From: Methylocystaceae bacterium
GTDB lineage: Bacteria > Pseudomonadota > Alphaproteobacteria > Rhodospirillales > Terasakiellaceae
NCBI GenBank assembly: GCA_013373205.1
Contig: JABXIG010000001.1
Location: 117,520-181,519 of the forward strand
Direction: 5' to 3'
Length of the DNA: 64,000 nucleotides
In this document: one piece after another, positions 40,088-50,152 of the stretch
Position numbering within the stretch: position 1 is the first letter of the stretch
How the letters are laid out: each line of letters begins with the position of its first letter
The notes under the pieces: model-generated
The model's input: the letters and a program-made list of their open reading frames with translations, nothing else
Databases searched by the model: none
What the model was told of the DNA's origin: nothing
Made by a program: the position numbers and the translations under genes

Positions 40088-41266
40088 ATGTCGGACACAG
40101 AAACCGAAGATAAACCAAAAAAACCGCTGATTGAGGCTATTGCAATTCATCTTCCGCCGAATGTAACGGTAGATAAAGCGGTCAAGGGGCAGATTATTCA
40201 GGGCACGAAAAATGCGATTGCCCTGCTGCATGATAACGACTTGTTGGATAAATCCTGGGATTTTGACACGATCCTGAATGAACCAAGCAATCTGCGCGAT
40301 TTTTTCCAGATTTTCCGCGATAATATTGATCTGTTTGCTGAAACTGTTGTGGATAAAGCTGGCGATCCCATTGTCGATGAAATGACAGAAACCAAATGTG
40401 GGGTGACACTGCAACAGGTGCAAAAGCTTCTGGTTTCCACCTCAGCACGCCGTTTCTTTATTCGCAATGATGGTGAGATCGTTACCAAAAAACAGAAGAA
40501 GAAAGTTAAATCCATGGTGTTTTTCACCAAGGAAGTGACAGTCAAAAAGAAAGTTCGTCTGAAAGAAGGGGCGAAAAAATTTGATATGATGCGCCGGGTC
40601 ATCGGTTTTGATTGGCAGCTTGATATGTTGGAATTTTATCGTGATACCATGCCGATTCCGCATTTGCTGGTTTTGGGTGATGATGTGCTGGCGATCCGTG
40701 ATGTGGAGCATGGCAAAGAAGTTGCAGAAGTCCATCATGAAGATTTCAAAAAAGTCAAAGAAGCCGTCGGGGTGTATTTTAGAAATGTAGTGGCGCATGG
40801 GGCTTATGCCATCCCAGGTATTCTTTATTGGCGCAAAGACCTCGTTGCTTCCTTTATCAAGGCAATGGGGGAAACGGCGTGGGAATTTTTCAAGCGTGAC
40901 AAAGCTTTTTTCGATCATTGTACGGAACTGGATAATGCCCGGATCGAAATTTATGGCGACGTCTTATCCTATATCGCTGCAGAAAACCTAACGGAAATGA
41001 GCCGCCTTAATCTGGATCGTCTGGATGCGACCATCACTGCGATGAAAGACACTTTTGACGACCGCTTGCCCGAGATTTTAGGGGAAAAGCGTCTGGCGGT
41101 TGAAATCTTACGTCCGACTGTGGATAGTTTTATTCACCTTGAAGCAAAGGATAACGAACAGTTCAGATTGGCTTGTTCTACGGCTGTGGCTTCCCTGAAA
41201 GATAAAATCCTGACCTTTATGGCTTCGTTGGGAGATGAAAGTCCAGCGTCGGATGAAGACGACTAA
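40088..41266 (+). CDS. Hypothetical protein, 392 aa
   Basis: Long ORF with coding-like composition; no recognised domain. Confidence 0.7.
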   Translation: MSDTETEDKPKKPLIEAIAIHLPPNVTVDKAVKGQIIQGTKNAIALLHDNDLLDKSWDFDTILNEPSNLRDFFQIFRDNIDLFAETVVDKAGDPIVDEMTETKCGVTLQQVQKLLVSTSARRFFIRNDGEIVTKKQKKKVKSMVFFTKEVTVKKKVRLKEGAKKFDMMRRVIGFDWQLDMLEFYRDTMPIPHLLVLGDDVLAIRDVEHGKEVAEVHHEDFKKVKEAVGVYFRNVVAHGAYAIPGILYWRKDLVASFIKAMGETAWEFFKRDKAFFDHCTELDNARIEIYGDVLSYIAAENLTEMSRLNLDRLDATITAMKDTFDDRLPEILGEKRLAVEILRPTVDSFIHLEAKDNEQFRLACSTAVASLKDKILTFMASLGDESPASDEDD

Positions 41267-41308
41267 TCAGGCCTTTTTTTATTTTTTTTATCAAAAAGCA
41301 ACGGCTTG

Positions 41309-42061
41309 TCATCCAGCTTTCGTCGCAAAGACCATATAATTCACACTCAGATCGTCTGTCAGGGACCATGTGTCGCGAAATGGGTTGAAGCTCATCCCTT
41401 TAAGGCATTTTACTTCTAGACCATTTTGACGCAGACCATCGGCAAATTCACTGGGTTTGATGAATTTAGAAAAATCGTGTGTGCCCCGGGGAAGCCAGCG
41501 AAGTACATATTCGGCCCCGACCTTGGCCATGGCAAAGGATTTTACTGTGCGGTTAAGCGTTGCACCAATCATGGCGCCACCCGGTTTGACCAGTGCGCAG
41601 CAGGCTTCCAGAAAAACGTTTACATCGGCCACATGTTCGATCACTTCTAAATTGAGAATCGCATCAAACTGTAGTCCTTCTTTGGCAAGGTCTTCAGGGA
41701 AGACGCAGCGATAATCAATATCAAGGCCACTTGCTTCGGCATGGACCATGGCTGTTTTGATGTTTTTATCACCGGCATCAATGCTGGTCATTTCAGCGCC
41801 CATGCGACAGAGCGGTTCAGAGATTAATCCACCGCCACAGCCGATATCCAATAGCTTTAATCCTTTAAGCGGCTGATCCTCTGTTTTATCCAGACCGAAA
41901 TGTTCGCACAGCTGATCGCGGATGAAGATCAGGCGCGTCGGGTTGAATTTATGCAGGGGACGAAATTTACCATTTGGATCCCACCATTCATCGGCAATAG
42001 CCGTAAACCAGGCGACTTCTTCAGGATTTACCGTGGTGGACATGTGTAAAGCTCCGCTCAT
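41309..42061 (-). CDS. ubiG: Bifunctional 3-demethylubiquinone/2-polyprenyl-6-hydroxyphenol O-methyltransferase
   Basis: [49 protein letters not shown]. Confidence 0.96.
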   Translation of the reverse strand: MSGALHMSTTVNPEEVAWFTAIADEWWDPNGKFRPLHKFNPTRLIFIRDQLCEHFGLDKTEDQPLKGLKLLDIGCGGGLISEPLCRMGAEMTSIDAGDKNIKTAMVHAEASGLDIDYRCVFPEDLAKEGLQFDAILNLEVIEHVADVNVFLEACCALVKPGGAMIGATLNRTVKSFAMAKVGAEYVLRWLPRGTHDFSKFIKPSEFADGLRQNGLEVKCLKGMSFNPFRDTWSLTDDLSVNYMVFATKAG

Positions 42062-42110
42062 TGTGATGGTCTTTTTTTATACGCCAGATCATCGTTTGAC
42101 CAGTTTAAAA

Positions 42111-42881
42111 TCACCATTCAGCTCGATAGGTTAGGCCATAACGGGCATTGATGCGTTCAATCTTGCCGAGTTCCTGTAATTCACGCAAGGCTTTGTTCAT
42201 GCGATTTTGCAGACCGAATTCCTTGCGTTTTTTTGAAAAGCCAAAAAAACCGCGATTAATAGCCATTGGGGGTTCATTGATTTTTAGAGCTGTGGTCATG
42301 TCCAGTGCTTTTATCAGATGTTTGGCATTGCGCTCATTAAAGGCAACGATATCAACCCGTTCGCGCATGAGCATGGTCAGCGCCCCTTCTGTTGTAATCG
42401 TCTCATAGAGTTTCAGGTGAGGGCGGGCCTTTTCGAAATCGGGACCATAAAACCAGTTTTTGATAATCAGGATATGCGACGATTTGAAGAAATCATAATC
42501 ACCCTGCCAATCCACATCATCAGAACGGCGACTGATGAAGACCATACGGTCGATATAAAAAGGGTCATTGGCGAAATCAAGAAATTCGGCACGTTCCTCA
42601 CTGTAATAGGGGCCGATGAGGCCGCTTGCTTCGCCACGTTTGACGAGTTCAAGGGCACGTGACCAAGGCAGAATCCGTATATCAAATTGATCCCCGGTGC
42701 GTTCAGAAATTTGTTCAAGAAGATCAACGGCAACGCCTTTGGGTTTTTGGTCGGCGCCTGTTTCCAGGATGGAGGGAAACGTTGTGCCGACAAATAGATA
42801 TCGTTCCTGCGCCTGAAGGTCTGCACAGACCGAACCAATTAGTAAGATATGTAAGCCAAGGAAATATTTAAAAATACCCAT
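42111..42881 (-). CDS. Periplasmic substrate-binding-like protein (SBP_bac_3 type)
   Basis: Signal peptide then GVAVDLLEQISERTGDQFDIRILPWSRALELVKRGEA. Confidence 0.82.
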   Translation of the reverse strand: MGIFKYFLGLHILLIGSVCADLQAQERYLFVGTTFPSILETGADQKPKGVAVDLLEQISERTGDQFDIRILPWSRALELVKRGEASGLIGPYYSEERAEFLDFANDPFYIDRMVFISRRSDDVDWQGDYDFFKSSHILIIKNWFYGPDFEKARPHLKLYETITTEGALTMLMRERVDIVAFNERNAKHLIKALDMTTALKINEPPMAINRGFFGFSKKRKEFGLQNRMNKALRELQELGKIERINARYGLTYRAEW

Positions 42882-43094
42882 AATTTAGAGAAGCTTAATT
42901 TAACCCATTGGGTCAAGTAAATAATATGTCCACGTCGGGCTGAAATTTAGTATTAGGCTTGCTATCTCAACCTATTTGAGAGTATGTATACGCGCGCGGG
43001 ACCGCCTGCTTATGGGGTGCAAGCTGTTATTGCCGGGGGGTCGCGCAAATACGAACAATCTTTTTTGACTTTCGCCTAAGGAACATTTCTTCAA

Positions 43095-44321
43095 ATGGCT
43101 CGGATCGTAATGAAATTTGGCGGCACATCGGTTGCCGACCTCGACCGGATCAGGAATGTCGCCCAACGGGTGAAGAATGAAGTCGATGCAGGCAATGAAG
43201 TGGCCGTCGTGGTTTCCGCCATGTCAGGGGTCACAAACCAGCTTGTCGGATATTGCGAAGATGCATCTCCCATGTATGATGCGCGCGAATACGACGTTGT
43301 TGTCTCATCTGGTGAACAGGTCACATCTGGCCTGCTTGCCATCGTTCTTCAATCCATGGGTATTGCCGCCCGTTCATGGCAGGGCTGGCAGATTCCAATC
43401 CGCACCGACAGCGTTCATGCAAAAGCACGTATCGAAGATATCGGTACGACGGAAATCGATAAACGGATGAAAAGCGGCGAAGTTGTCGTGGTCCCCGGTT
43501 TCCAGGGTGTGGGGGATGATAACCGCGTGACCACATTGGGTCGCGGTGGATCTGATACATCGGCTGTTGCGTTGGCGGCGGCAACCAAAGCGGATCGTTG
43601 TGATATCTACACCGATGTAGATGGCATTTACACGACGGACCCGCGTATTGTGTCCAAAGCACGCAAGCTCGACAAAATCACCTATGAAGAAATGCTTGAA
43701 CTGGCCTCGCTTGGTGCCAAAGTTCTGCAGACCCGTTCTGTGGAAATGGCGATGAAGCATGATGTGCGCCTGCAGGTGTTGACCTCTTTTGAAGATAAGC
43801 CCGGAACCTTGGTTTGCGGGGAGGATGAAATCGTGGAACAAGAACTCGTCAGCGGCATCGCTTATTCACGCGATGAAGCAAAAATCACATTGGTCGGTGT
43901 TGCCGACCGTCCCGGTGTTTCAGCAGGCATTTTTGGCCCACTGGCAGATACCAGCATCAACGTGGACATGATCGTGCAAAACGTTTCTGAAGACGGTCAA
44001 ACCACTGACATGACCTTTACGGTCCCGCGCGGTGATCTGAAACGTGCGCTCGCCTTGTTGGAAGAAAAGAAATCTGAAATTTCATACCAACGCATGACAT
44101 CTGACAGTGATGTGGTGAAAATTTCTGTTGTCGGTGTGGGGATGCGCACACATGCAGGTGTGGCTGCGACCATGTTCCAGGCCCTGGCAGAAAAAGGGAT
44201 TAATATTCAGGTGATTACGACATCTGAAATTAAGGTTTCCGTCCTTATTGCAGAAGAATATCTCGAACTGGCGATCCGTGCGCTGCATTCTGCGTACGGT
44301 CTGGATGCCCAAGAAAACTAA
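43095..44321 (+). CDS. lysC: Aspartate kinase
   Basis: IVMKFGGTSVADLDRIRNVA, GRGGSDTSAVALAAATKADRCDIYTDVDGIYTTDPRI; ACT domains. Confidence 0.97.
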   Translation: MARIVMKFGGTSVADLDRIRNVAQRVKNEVDAGNEVAVVVSAMSGVTNQLVGYCEDASPMYDAREYDVVVSSGEQVTSGLLAIVLQSMGIAARSWQGWQIPIRTDSVHAKARIEDIGTTEIDKRMKSGEVVVVPGFQGVGDDNRVTTLGRGGSDTSAVALAAATKADRCDIYTDVDGIYTTDPRIVSKARKLDKITYEEMLELASLGAKVLQTRSVEMAMKHDVRLQVLTSFEDKPGTLVCGEDEIVEQELVSGIAYSRDEAKITLVGVADRPGVSAGIFGPLADTSINVDMIVQNVSEDGQTTDMTFTVPRGDLKRALALLEEKKSEISYQRMTSDSDVVKISVVGVGMRTHAGVAATMFQALAEKGINIQVITTSEIKVSVLIAEEYLELAIRALHSAYGLDAQEN

Positions 44322-44328
44322 GGAATAG

Positions 44329-45354
44329 ATGATGAACGAAGCTGCCAAACAAACTTTGGATAAACTCTGGGCGCGTGGCCGGGACTTTTTAGGCTGTGAC
44401 TATGCCATTCTTGGTGGGGCCATGTCGTGGGTATCGGAACGAAATCTCGTTTCTGCGCTGTCCAATGCCGGTGGCTTCGGCGTCATTGCATGCGGGTCAA
44501 TGAACCCGGACCAATTGTCAGAAGAAATCGCAGCAACAAAAGCGATGACTGACAAACCGTTCGGGGTCAACCTGATTACCATGCATCCTGATCTTGATAA
44601 ATTGATTGATGTTTGTAAGGAACATAATGTGTCACATGTTGTTCTGGCAGGGGGTTTGCCCTCTGGGGCGTCGATCAAACAGGCCAAAGACTTTGGGGCG
44701 AAAGTGGTTTGCTTTTCCCCGGCACTGGTTCTGGCCAAACGTCTGATCCGTAACGGCGCAGATGCCCTGGTTATTGAAGGTGCTGAAGCTGGTGGTCACA
44801 TCGGCCCGGTTGTGACTTCGGTTCTGGCACAGGAAATTTTGCCACAGATCAAAGACGTGCCGATCTTTGTTGCCGGTGGCATCGGACGTGGGGAAGCCAT
44901 GTTGTCTTACCTTGAAATGGGGGCGGCGGGCGTTCAGTTGGGGACGCGTTTTGTTTGCGCAACAGAATGTATTGCGCATGAAAACTTTAAAAAGGCTTTC
45001 ATTCGCGCAGGTGCTAAAGATGCGATGACCACCTTGCAAATTGATCCGAATTTCCCGGTTATTCCTGTGCGTGCATTGAACAACAAAGGCACGCAGGAAT
45101 TTATGGAAACGCAACGCCGCGTCATTGAAAAGTTCAATAATGGGGAGCTTGAAAAAGAAGCCGCCCAGCTGGAAATTGAACATTTCTGGGCAGGTGCGTT
45201 GCGCAAGGCCGTGATCGATGGCGATGTGGAATATGGTTCTGTTATGGCCGGACAGTCTGTAGGTATGGTAAAGAAAGAACAACCCGCTTCTGAAATTCTG
45301 GAGGAATTGGTCGAACAGGCATGTGACGTTCTTGCATCCCGTCAGTCGGCTTAA
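44329..45354 (+). CDS. Nitronate monooxygenase family (2-nitropropane dioxygenase-like)
   Basis: ILGGAMSWVSERNLVSALSNAGGFGVIACGSM, GAEAGGHIGPVVTSVLAQEI, AGGIGRGEAMLSYLEMGAAGVQLGTRF. Confidence 0.9.
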   Translation: MMNEAAKQTLDKLWARGRDFLGCDYAILGGAMSWVSERNLVSALSNAGGFGVIACGSMNPDQLSEEIAATKAMTDKPFGVNLITMHPDLDKLIDVCKEHNVSHVVLAGGLPSGASIKQAKDFGAKVVCFSPALVLAKRLIRNGADALVIEGAEAGGHIGPVVTSVLAQEILPQIKDVPIFVAGGIGRGEAMLSYLEMGAAGVQLGTRFVCATECIAHENFKKAFIRAGAKDAMTTLQIDPNFPVIPVRALNNKGTQEFMETQRRVIEKFNNGELEKEAAQLEIEHFWAGALRKAVIDGDVEYGSVMAGQSVGMVKKEQPASEILEELVEQACDVLASRQSA

Positions 45355-45366
45355 CATATTTAAATC

Positions 45367-47631
45367 ATGATACCTGGACGTACATCAGTCGCCCCTATGG
45401 GTATTTTATCGCGTCTGCGCTCGGTGATGCAGGCGGACGCGACGGCTGAAACACGTCTAAAACTGGTGACTGATATTGTCGCAACCGACTTGGTGGCCGA
45501 AGTCTGTTCCATCTACATTATGCGCGCAGGCGAGGTGTTGGAACTGTTTGCCACCAAGGGGTTGAAACTGGATGCGGTCCATTTGACCCGCCTGCGTGTG
45601 GGCGAAGGTGTGGTCGGTGCCATTGCGGCATCCGCACGACCGCTTAATCTGTCTGAAGCACAGAACCACCCGCAATTTGCGTATCGTCCGGAAACAGGGG
45701 AAGAACTCTATCATTCTATGATGGGTGTGCCGATCCTGCGCGGTGGTCGGGTGCTCGGTGTTTTGGTGATTCAGAACAAGACGCATCGTCACTACACCGA
45801 AGAAGAAGTTGAAACCCTGCAAACCGTTGCCATGATTATTGGCGAACTGGTGGGCAGTGGTGAACTTGTTAAAAAAGAAGAAACTCTGCCCACAGACGGC
45901 ATCGCCATGTTGCCGTTGCGTTTGGAAGGCAGCACCTTAAATTCAGGCCTCGGCATGGGGCAGGCGATCTTGCACGAACCTCGTGTGGTGATTTCCAAAT
46001 TCGTGGCAGAAGACCCGGATGAAGAACTGGAACGTCTGCGTCAGGCGTTAAGCGAGATGCATGGCGCACTGGATGACATGCTGCAATCTTCAGAAAGTCT
46101 GGACGATGAACATCGTGACATTCTGGAAACCTATCGCATGTTCGCCGAAGATGCAGGTTGGTTGGGGCGCATTCGCGAAGCCATTAAAACGGGTCTTACA
46201 GCAGAAGCAGCCGTGCAGAAAGTACATGATGATACCGAAGCTCGCATGGCACAGGTGCAGGATCCTTATTTGCGTGAACGGGTCAATGATCTGCAGGATC
46301 TCGCGAACCGTTTATTGCAGCATTTGGTCGGGGTGGAAACTATTTCACCGGAAGATATTCCCGAACATGCTGTACTGATTGCAAAGAATATGGGTCCGGC
46401 AGAACTGCTGGATTATGACCGCACGCGACTGCGTGCCCTTGTTCTTGAAGAAGGCTCTGCCACATCGCATGTTGCGATTATTGCGCGCGCGCTGGATATC
46501 CCCGTCATCGGTCAGGTCAAAGGCGCGCTGGATCGTATTGAATATGGCGATCAGGTGATTGTCGATGGCATTAATGAGCAGGTCTTTATTCGCCCCGGCG
46601 ATGATGTGTTATCGGCCTTTAAACAAAATGTAAAGGCCCGCATCCGTCAGAAAGAACTGTATGCGGCCTTGCGTGATCAGCCTGCGGTGTCTAAAGATGG
46701 GGTGGAAGTTTCTTTGAATGTAAACGCCGGCCTTTTGGTCGATATGGAACATTTAAAAGAAACCAATGCCGATGGGGTCGGGCTTTACCGAACGGAAATT
46801 CCGTTCATGTCGCGATCAGAAATTCCCGGTGTGGAATCCCAAGTTTCGCTTTATCGTAAAATCATTGAAGATGCCGAAGGTAAGCCTGTTGTTTTTCGCA
46901 CGCTGGATGCGGGCGGGGACAAGGTTTTGCCCTATTGGGATAATCACGGTGAAGAAAACCCGGCCATGGGTTGGCGGGCCATCCGTGTGACATTGGACCG
47001 TCCGTATCTTTTGCGGCAACAATTGCGCAGCCTGATCCGGGCTTCTGGCGGGGTGGAATTGAACGTCATGTTCCCCATGGTCGCGGAAGTCGCGGAATTT
47101 TTACAGGCGCGTCGCCTGCTGGATATGGAGATTGAACGCGAAAGCATCAAAGGTCACCGCCTGCCCACCCGTGTCAATGTGGGGGTGATGCTGGAAGTAC
47201 CGTCCTTGATGTTCCAGATGGATACATTGTTACCGCATCTCAATTTCTTGTCGGTTGGCTCAAACGATCTTTTTCAGTTCCTGTTTGCATCGGATCGGGG
47301 CAACCCGCGTATTTCATCGCGTTATGACAATTTATCACCGCCTGCTTTACTGGCACTGTCCCATGTGGTGGAACGTTGTAATGAAGCAGGTGTTACATTA
47401 AGCCTTTGTGGCGAAATGGGCGGGCGACCATTGGAAGCTATGGCCTTGGTTGCCATCGGGTTTAGAAAACTGTCTATGTCAGCCTCGGCAATTGGTCGGA
47501 TCAAGATGATGATCCGGTCTATGGATGTCTCACAGCTGGAAGATTTTATTAAGGAACAAATGGGTAAATCCCATCACAGCCTTAGGGGTATTTTGCAGCA
47601 ATTTGCAAAGGATCGGGGCATTATCTTGTAA
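45367..47631 (+). CDS. ptsP: Phosphoenolpyruvate-protein phosphotransferase PtsP (GAF domain + EI, nitrogen PTS)
   Basis: N-term GAF; GSATSHVAIIARALDIPVIGQV (His), GVGLYRTEIPFM, SVGSNDLFQFLFASDR, LCGEMGGRPL. Confidence 0.95.
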   Translation: MIPGRTSVAPMGILSRLRSVMQADATAETRLKLVTDIVATDLVAEVCSIYIMRAGEVLELFATKGLKLDAVHLTRLRVGEGVVGAIAASARPLNLSEAQNHPQFAYRPETGEELYHSMMGVPILRGGRVLGVLVIQNKTHRHYTEEEVETLQTVAMIIGELVGSGELVKKEETLPTDGIAMLPLRLEGSTLNSGLGMGQAILHEPRVVISKFVAEDPDEELERLRQALSEMHGALDDMLQSSESLDDEHRDILETYRMFAEDAGWLGRIREAIKTGLTAEAAVQKVHDDTEARMAQVQDPYLRERVNDLQDLANRLLQHLVGVETISPEDIPEHAVLIAKNMGPAELLDYDRTRLRALVLEEGSATSHVAIIARALDIPVIGQVKGALDRIEYGDQVIVDGINEQVFIRPGDDVLSAFKQNVKARIRQKELYAALRDQPAVSKDGVEVSLNVNAGLLVDMEHLKETNADGVGLYRTEIPFMSRSEIPGVESQVSLYRKIIEDAEGKPVVFRTLDAGGDKVLPYWDNHGEENPAMGWRAIRVTLDRPYLLRQQLRSLIRASGGVELNVMFPMVAEVAEFLQARRLLDMEIERESIKGHRLPTRVNVGVMLEVPSLMFQMDTLLPHLNFLSVGSNDLFQFLFASDRGNPRISSRYDNLSPPALLALSHVVERCNEAGVTLSLCGEMGGRPLEAMALVAIGFRKLSMSASAIGRIKMMIRSMDVSQLEDFIKEQMGKSHHSLRGILQQFAKDRGIIL

Positions 47632-47710
47632 GTGTTTGTTATCGTATACGGATTGTTAACAAAGCCTCTTTATAGTGTATGCGTCAACGGGTCTAGAAAG
47701 TCGAAAGAGT

Positions 47711-48904
47711 ATGATGAGAAACAAAGGGCGCACACAAGAAACTGAACCGGTCTTCCAAGGGCCCGGTGTAAGCGAATTGTTAAAAACCACCCGCGAGCGT
47801 GCCGGGCAGGATTTGAAAAACGTCGCAGATGTGCTGCGTATCCGATATGTGTATCTGGAAGCCATCGAAGCTGGGCGATTTGAAGATTTGCCGGGCAAGA
47901 CCTACGTGGTTGGTTTTGTGCGGGCCTATTCTGATTATCTTGGTCTGGACTCTGAAGAAGTGGTCAAACGCTTCAAGGCAGAGATCGAAGGATTGGAAGG
48001 TAAGGCAGAACTGGTCTTTCCATCGCCTGTGACCGAACAAAGTGTTCCCGGTGGGGCAATTATCCTGATTAGTCTGGTTCTGTTGGCTGCGGCTTATGGG
48101 GGCTGGTATTTCCTTTCCTCACAAGATCGCTCGGTGGCGGAACTTGTCCCTGATTTGCCTGCAAAGTTTGCTGAAATGGTCGATCGCGTCAAAGGCGATT
48201 CCAAGCCGGAAACCCGGGTCGAAGGTAGCAAGCCTGCGGTTGCTGAACCAGTTGTTGAAGAAAAATCGACAGAACCTGTTAGCGAAGCAGATACCCAGGA
48301 TATGGCGCAAAAAGCGCGTGAAGCCTTGGAAAAAGCTGAAGATGCAGCTGAAGAAGTGGTGACAACAGTTGAAACGGTCAAGGTCGAAGAAAAAGCCGAA
48401 GAAAAGGTTGAAGAAGTCGCTGAAGCTGTAGAAGAAGTTGTGGAAGAAACTACAGAAGTGACTGAAGAGACAGTTAAAAAAGTGGAAGAAGCTGTCGCCG
48501 AAACGGTGGAAGCCACAGAAGAAGCCGTTGAAGAGAGCGTCGAAAAAGTTGAAGAAACGGCTGTTGAAGTTACTGAAGAAGTGGTGGAAGCTGTTGTTGA
48601 AGAAGAAATCCCACCCGCCCCGCAGCCAATGACGGAAAAAGTGGTTTTAAAAGCGGTGGATTATGCATGGTTTCAGGTTGTAGAAGCCGATGGTTCCATC
48701 CTCCATACGCAAGTGCTGAATGAAGGCGAAGAATATGAAGTGCCTGCCAGACAAGGGTTGATCCTACGCACCGGTAATGCGGGCGGGCTTGAAATCTATG
48801 TGGATGGTGAAAAAGCCCCGGCGATTGGTTCTGTTGGCGATGTACGTCGCAAGGTCTTGATTGATCCAGCCAAATTATTGGCTGGCAGCGCGGTCGAAAG
48901 CTGA
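47711..48904 (+). CDS. RodZ-like protein: N-terminal HTH, single TM, acidic repeat linker, C-terminal DUF4115-type domain
   Basis: GVSELLKTTRERAGQDLKNVADVLRIRYVYLEAIEAGRFEDLPGKTYVVGFVRAYSDYLGLD; C-term AWFQVVEADGSILHTQVLNEGEEYEVP. Confidence 0.88.
   Translation: MMRNKGRTQETEPVFQGPGVSELLKTTRERAGQDLKNVADVLRIRYVYLEAIEAGRFEDLPGKTYVVGFVRAYSDYLGLDSEEVVKRFKAEIEGLEGKAELVFPSPVTEQSVPGGAIILISLVLLAAAYGGWYFLSSQDRSVAELVPDLPAKFAEMVDRVKGDSKPETRVEGSKPAVAEPVVEEKSTEPVSEADTQDMAQKAREALEKAEDAAEEVVTTVETVKVEEKAEEKVEEVAEAVEEVVEETTEVTEETVKKVEEAVAETVEATEEAVEESVEKVEETAVEVTEEVVEAVVEEEIPPAPQPMTEKVVLKAVDYAWFQVVEADGSILHTQVLNEGEEYEVPARQGLILRTGNAGGLEIYVDGEKAPAIGSVGDVRRKVLIDPAKLLAGSAVES
48240..48612 (+). repeat. Low-complexity GAAGAAGTT-type coding repeat (Glu/Val/Thr-rich linker)
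   Basis: Translates to VEEVAEAVEEVVEETTEVTEETVKKVEEAVAETVEATEEAVEESVEKVEETAVEVTEEVVEAVVEEE. Confidence 0.85.
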
Positions 48905-48944
48905 TTTTACTGATAAATTCAGGGTCTATTCCTTAAAAAAGTGC

Positions 48945-48980
48945 ACGGCTTTTTCCTTTTGGAGAAAGCCGTTCTTTTTT
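48945..48980 (+). terminator. Intrinsic terminator
   Basis: acggctttttccttttggagaaagccgttctttttt. Confidence 0.85.
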
Positions 48981-49041
48981 CTGTCGCAATTATAGGCTAT
49001 AAGGCGCATTCGTTTGAATAATTGATGGTCTTAATCGCAAA

Positions 49042-50151
49042 ATGTCTGTGCGTCCCTATAGAGATATTCTCCGCCGAAAATCCCGTCAAATCCGGGTGGG
49101 CGATGTGTTGGTAGGCGGTGATGCGCCTATTTCCGTCCAATCTATGACCAATACTTTGACGACCGATGTAGATGCAACGGTCAAACAGGTACTGGCGATG
49201 GAAGAAGCGGGTGCAGATATCGTGCGGATTTCTGTGCCGGATGTTGAATCTTCTGTGGCGCTGAAAGATATCATCAAACAAGTTAATGTCCCCATCGTAG
49301 CTGATATCCATTTCCATTATAAACGCGGGATTGAAGCGGCCGAAGCAGGTGCGGCGTGTTTGCGCATTAATCCGGGTAATATCGGTTCGCCTGATCGGGT
49401 GCGCGAAGTGGTCAAAGCGGCCAAGGATCATGGCTGTTCTATGCGTATCGGGGTAAATGCCGGATCGCTGGAAAAAGAATTGTTGGAAAAATATGGTGAA
49501 CCGTGTCCCGAAGCCATGGTGGAAAGTGCACTGAATCACGCCAAAATTTTAGAAGATAACGACTTCTTAGAATTTAAGATCAGCGTCAAAGCATCGGATG
49601 CCTTTTTGGGGGTGGCAGCTTATCAAGGTTTGGCAGAAGCGTGCGATTATCCGCTACATCTTGGCATTACCGAAGCAGGTGGGCTGCAAGCCGGTACCGT
49701 CCTATCGTCCATCGGGATCGGCAATCTTTTATGGGCCGGAATTGGCGATACGTTGCGTGTGTCTTTATCCGCAGACCCTGTCGAAGAAGTTAAAGTCGGC
49801 TATCATATCCTGAAATCACTGGGTCTTCGCACCCGTGGTGTCAAAGTGGTGTCCTGTCCATCGTGTGCGCGTCAAGGCTTTGATGTGGTCAAGACCGTGG
49901 CTGAAGTGGAAGAACGTTTGCAACATATCCGCACGCCGATGACCTTGTCTATCATCGGCTGTGTGGTCAATGGCCCCGGCGAAGCCCGTGAAACAGACCT
50001 TGGTCTGACAGGCGGGGGTAGTGACAGCCACAAAGTCTATGTGGCGGGTGTGCCGGACCATAATACATCTACCGAAGACATGATCGACCATCTGGTAAAA
50101 CTGGTCGAAGAAAAAGCAGAACAAATCGAACAAAAGAAAGAGAAGAACTAA
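49042..50151 (+). CDS. ispG: 4-hydroxy-3-methylbut-2-en-1-yl diphosphate synthase
   Basis: [26 protein letters not shown]-type N-term; [22 protein letters not shown]. Confidence 0.97.
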   Translation: MSVRPYRDILRRKSRQIRVGDVLVGGDAPISVQSMTNTLTTDVDATVKQVLAMEEAGADIVRISVPDVESSVALKDIIKQVNVPIVADIHFHYKRGIEAAEAGAACLRINPGNIGSPDRVREVVKAAKDHGCSMRIGVNAGSLEKELLEKYGEPCPEAMVESALNHAKILEDNDFLEFKISVKASDAFLGVAAYQGLAEACDYPLHLGITEAGGLQAGTVLSSIGIGNLLWAGIGDTLRVSLSADPVEEVKVGYHILKSLGLRTRGVKVVSCPSCARQGFDVVKTVAEVEERLQHIRTPMTLSIIGCVVNGPGEARETDLGLTGGGSDSHKVYVAGVPDHNTSTEDMIDHLVKLVEEKAEQIEQKKEKN

Positions 50152-50152
50152 C

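Noticed and set aside
48094-48516. 140-aa Ser/Thr-rich minus-strand ORF
   Set aside because: Reverse complement of the acidic repeat in the RodZ-like gene; composition artefact.
48240-48612. Tandem repeat considered as a CRISPR or non-coding repeat array
   Set aside because: No regular repeat/spacer structure; in-frame coding low complexity.
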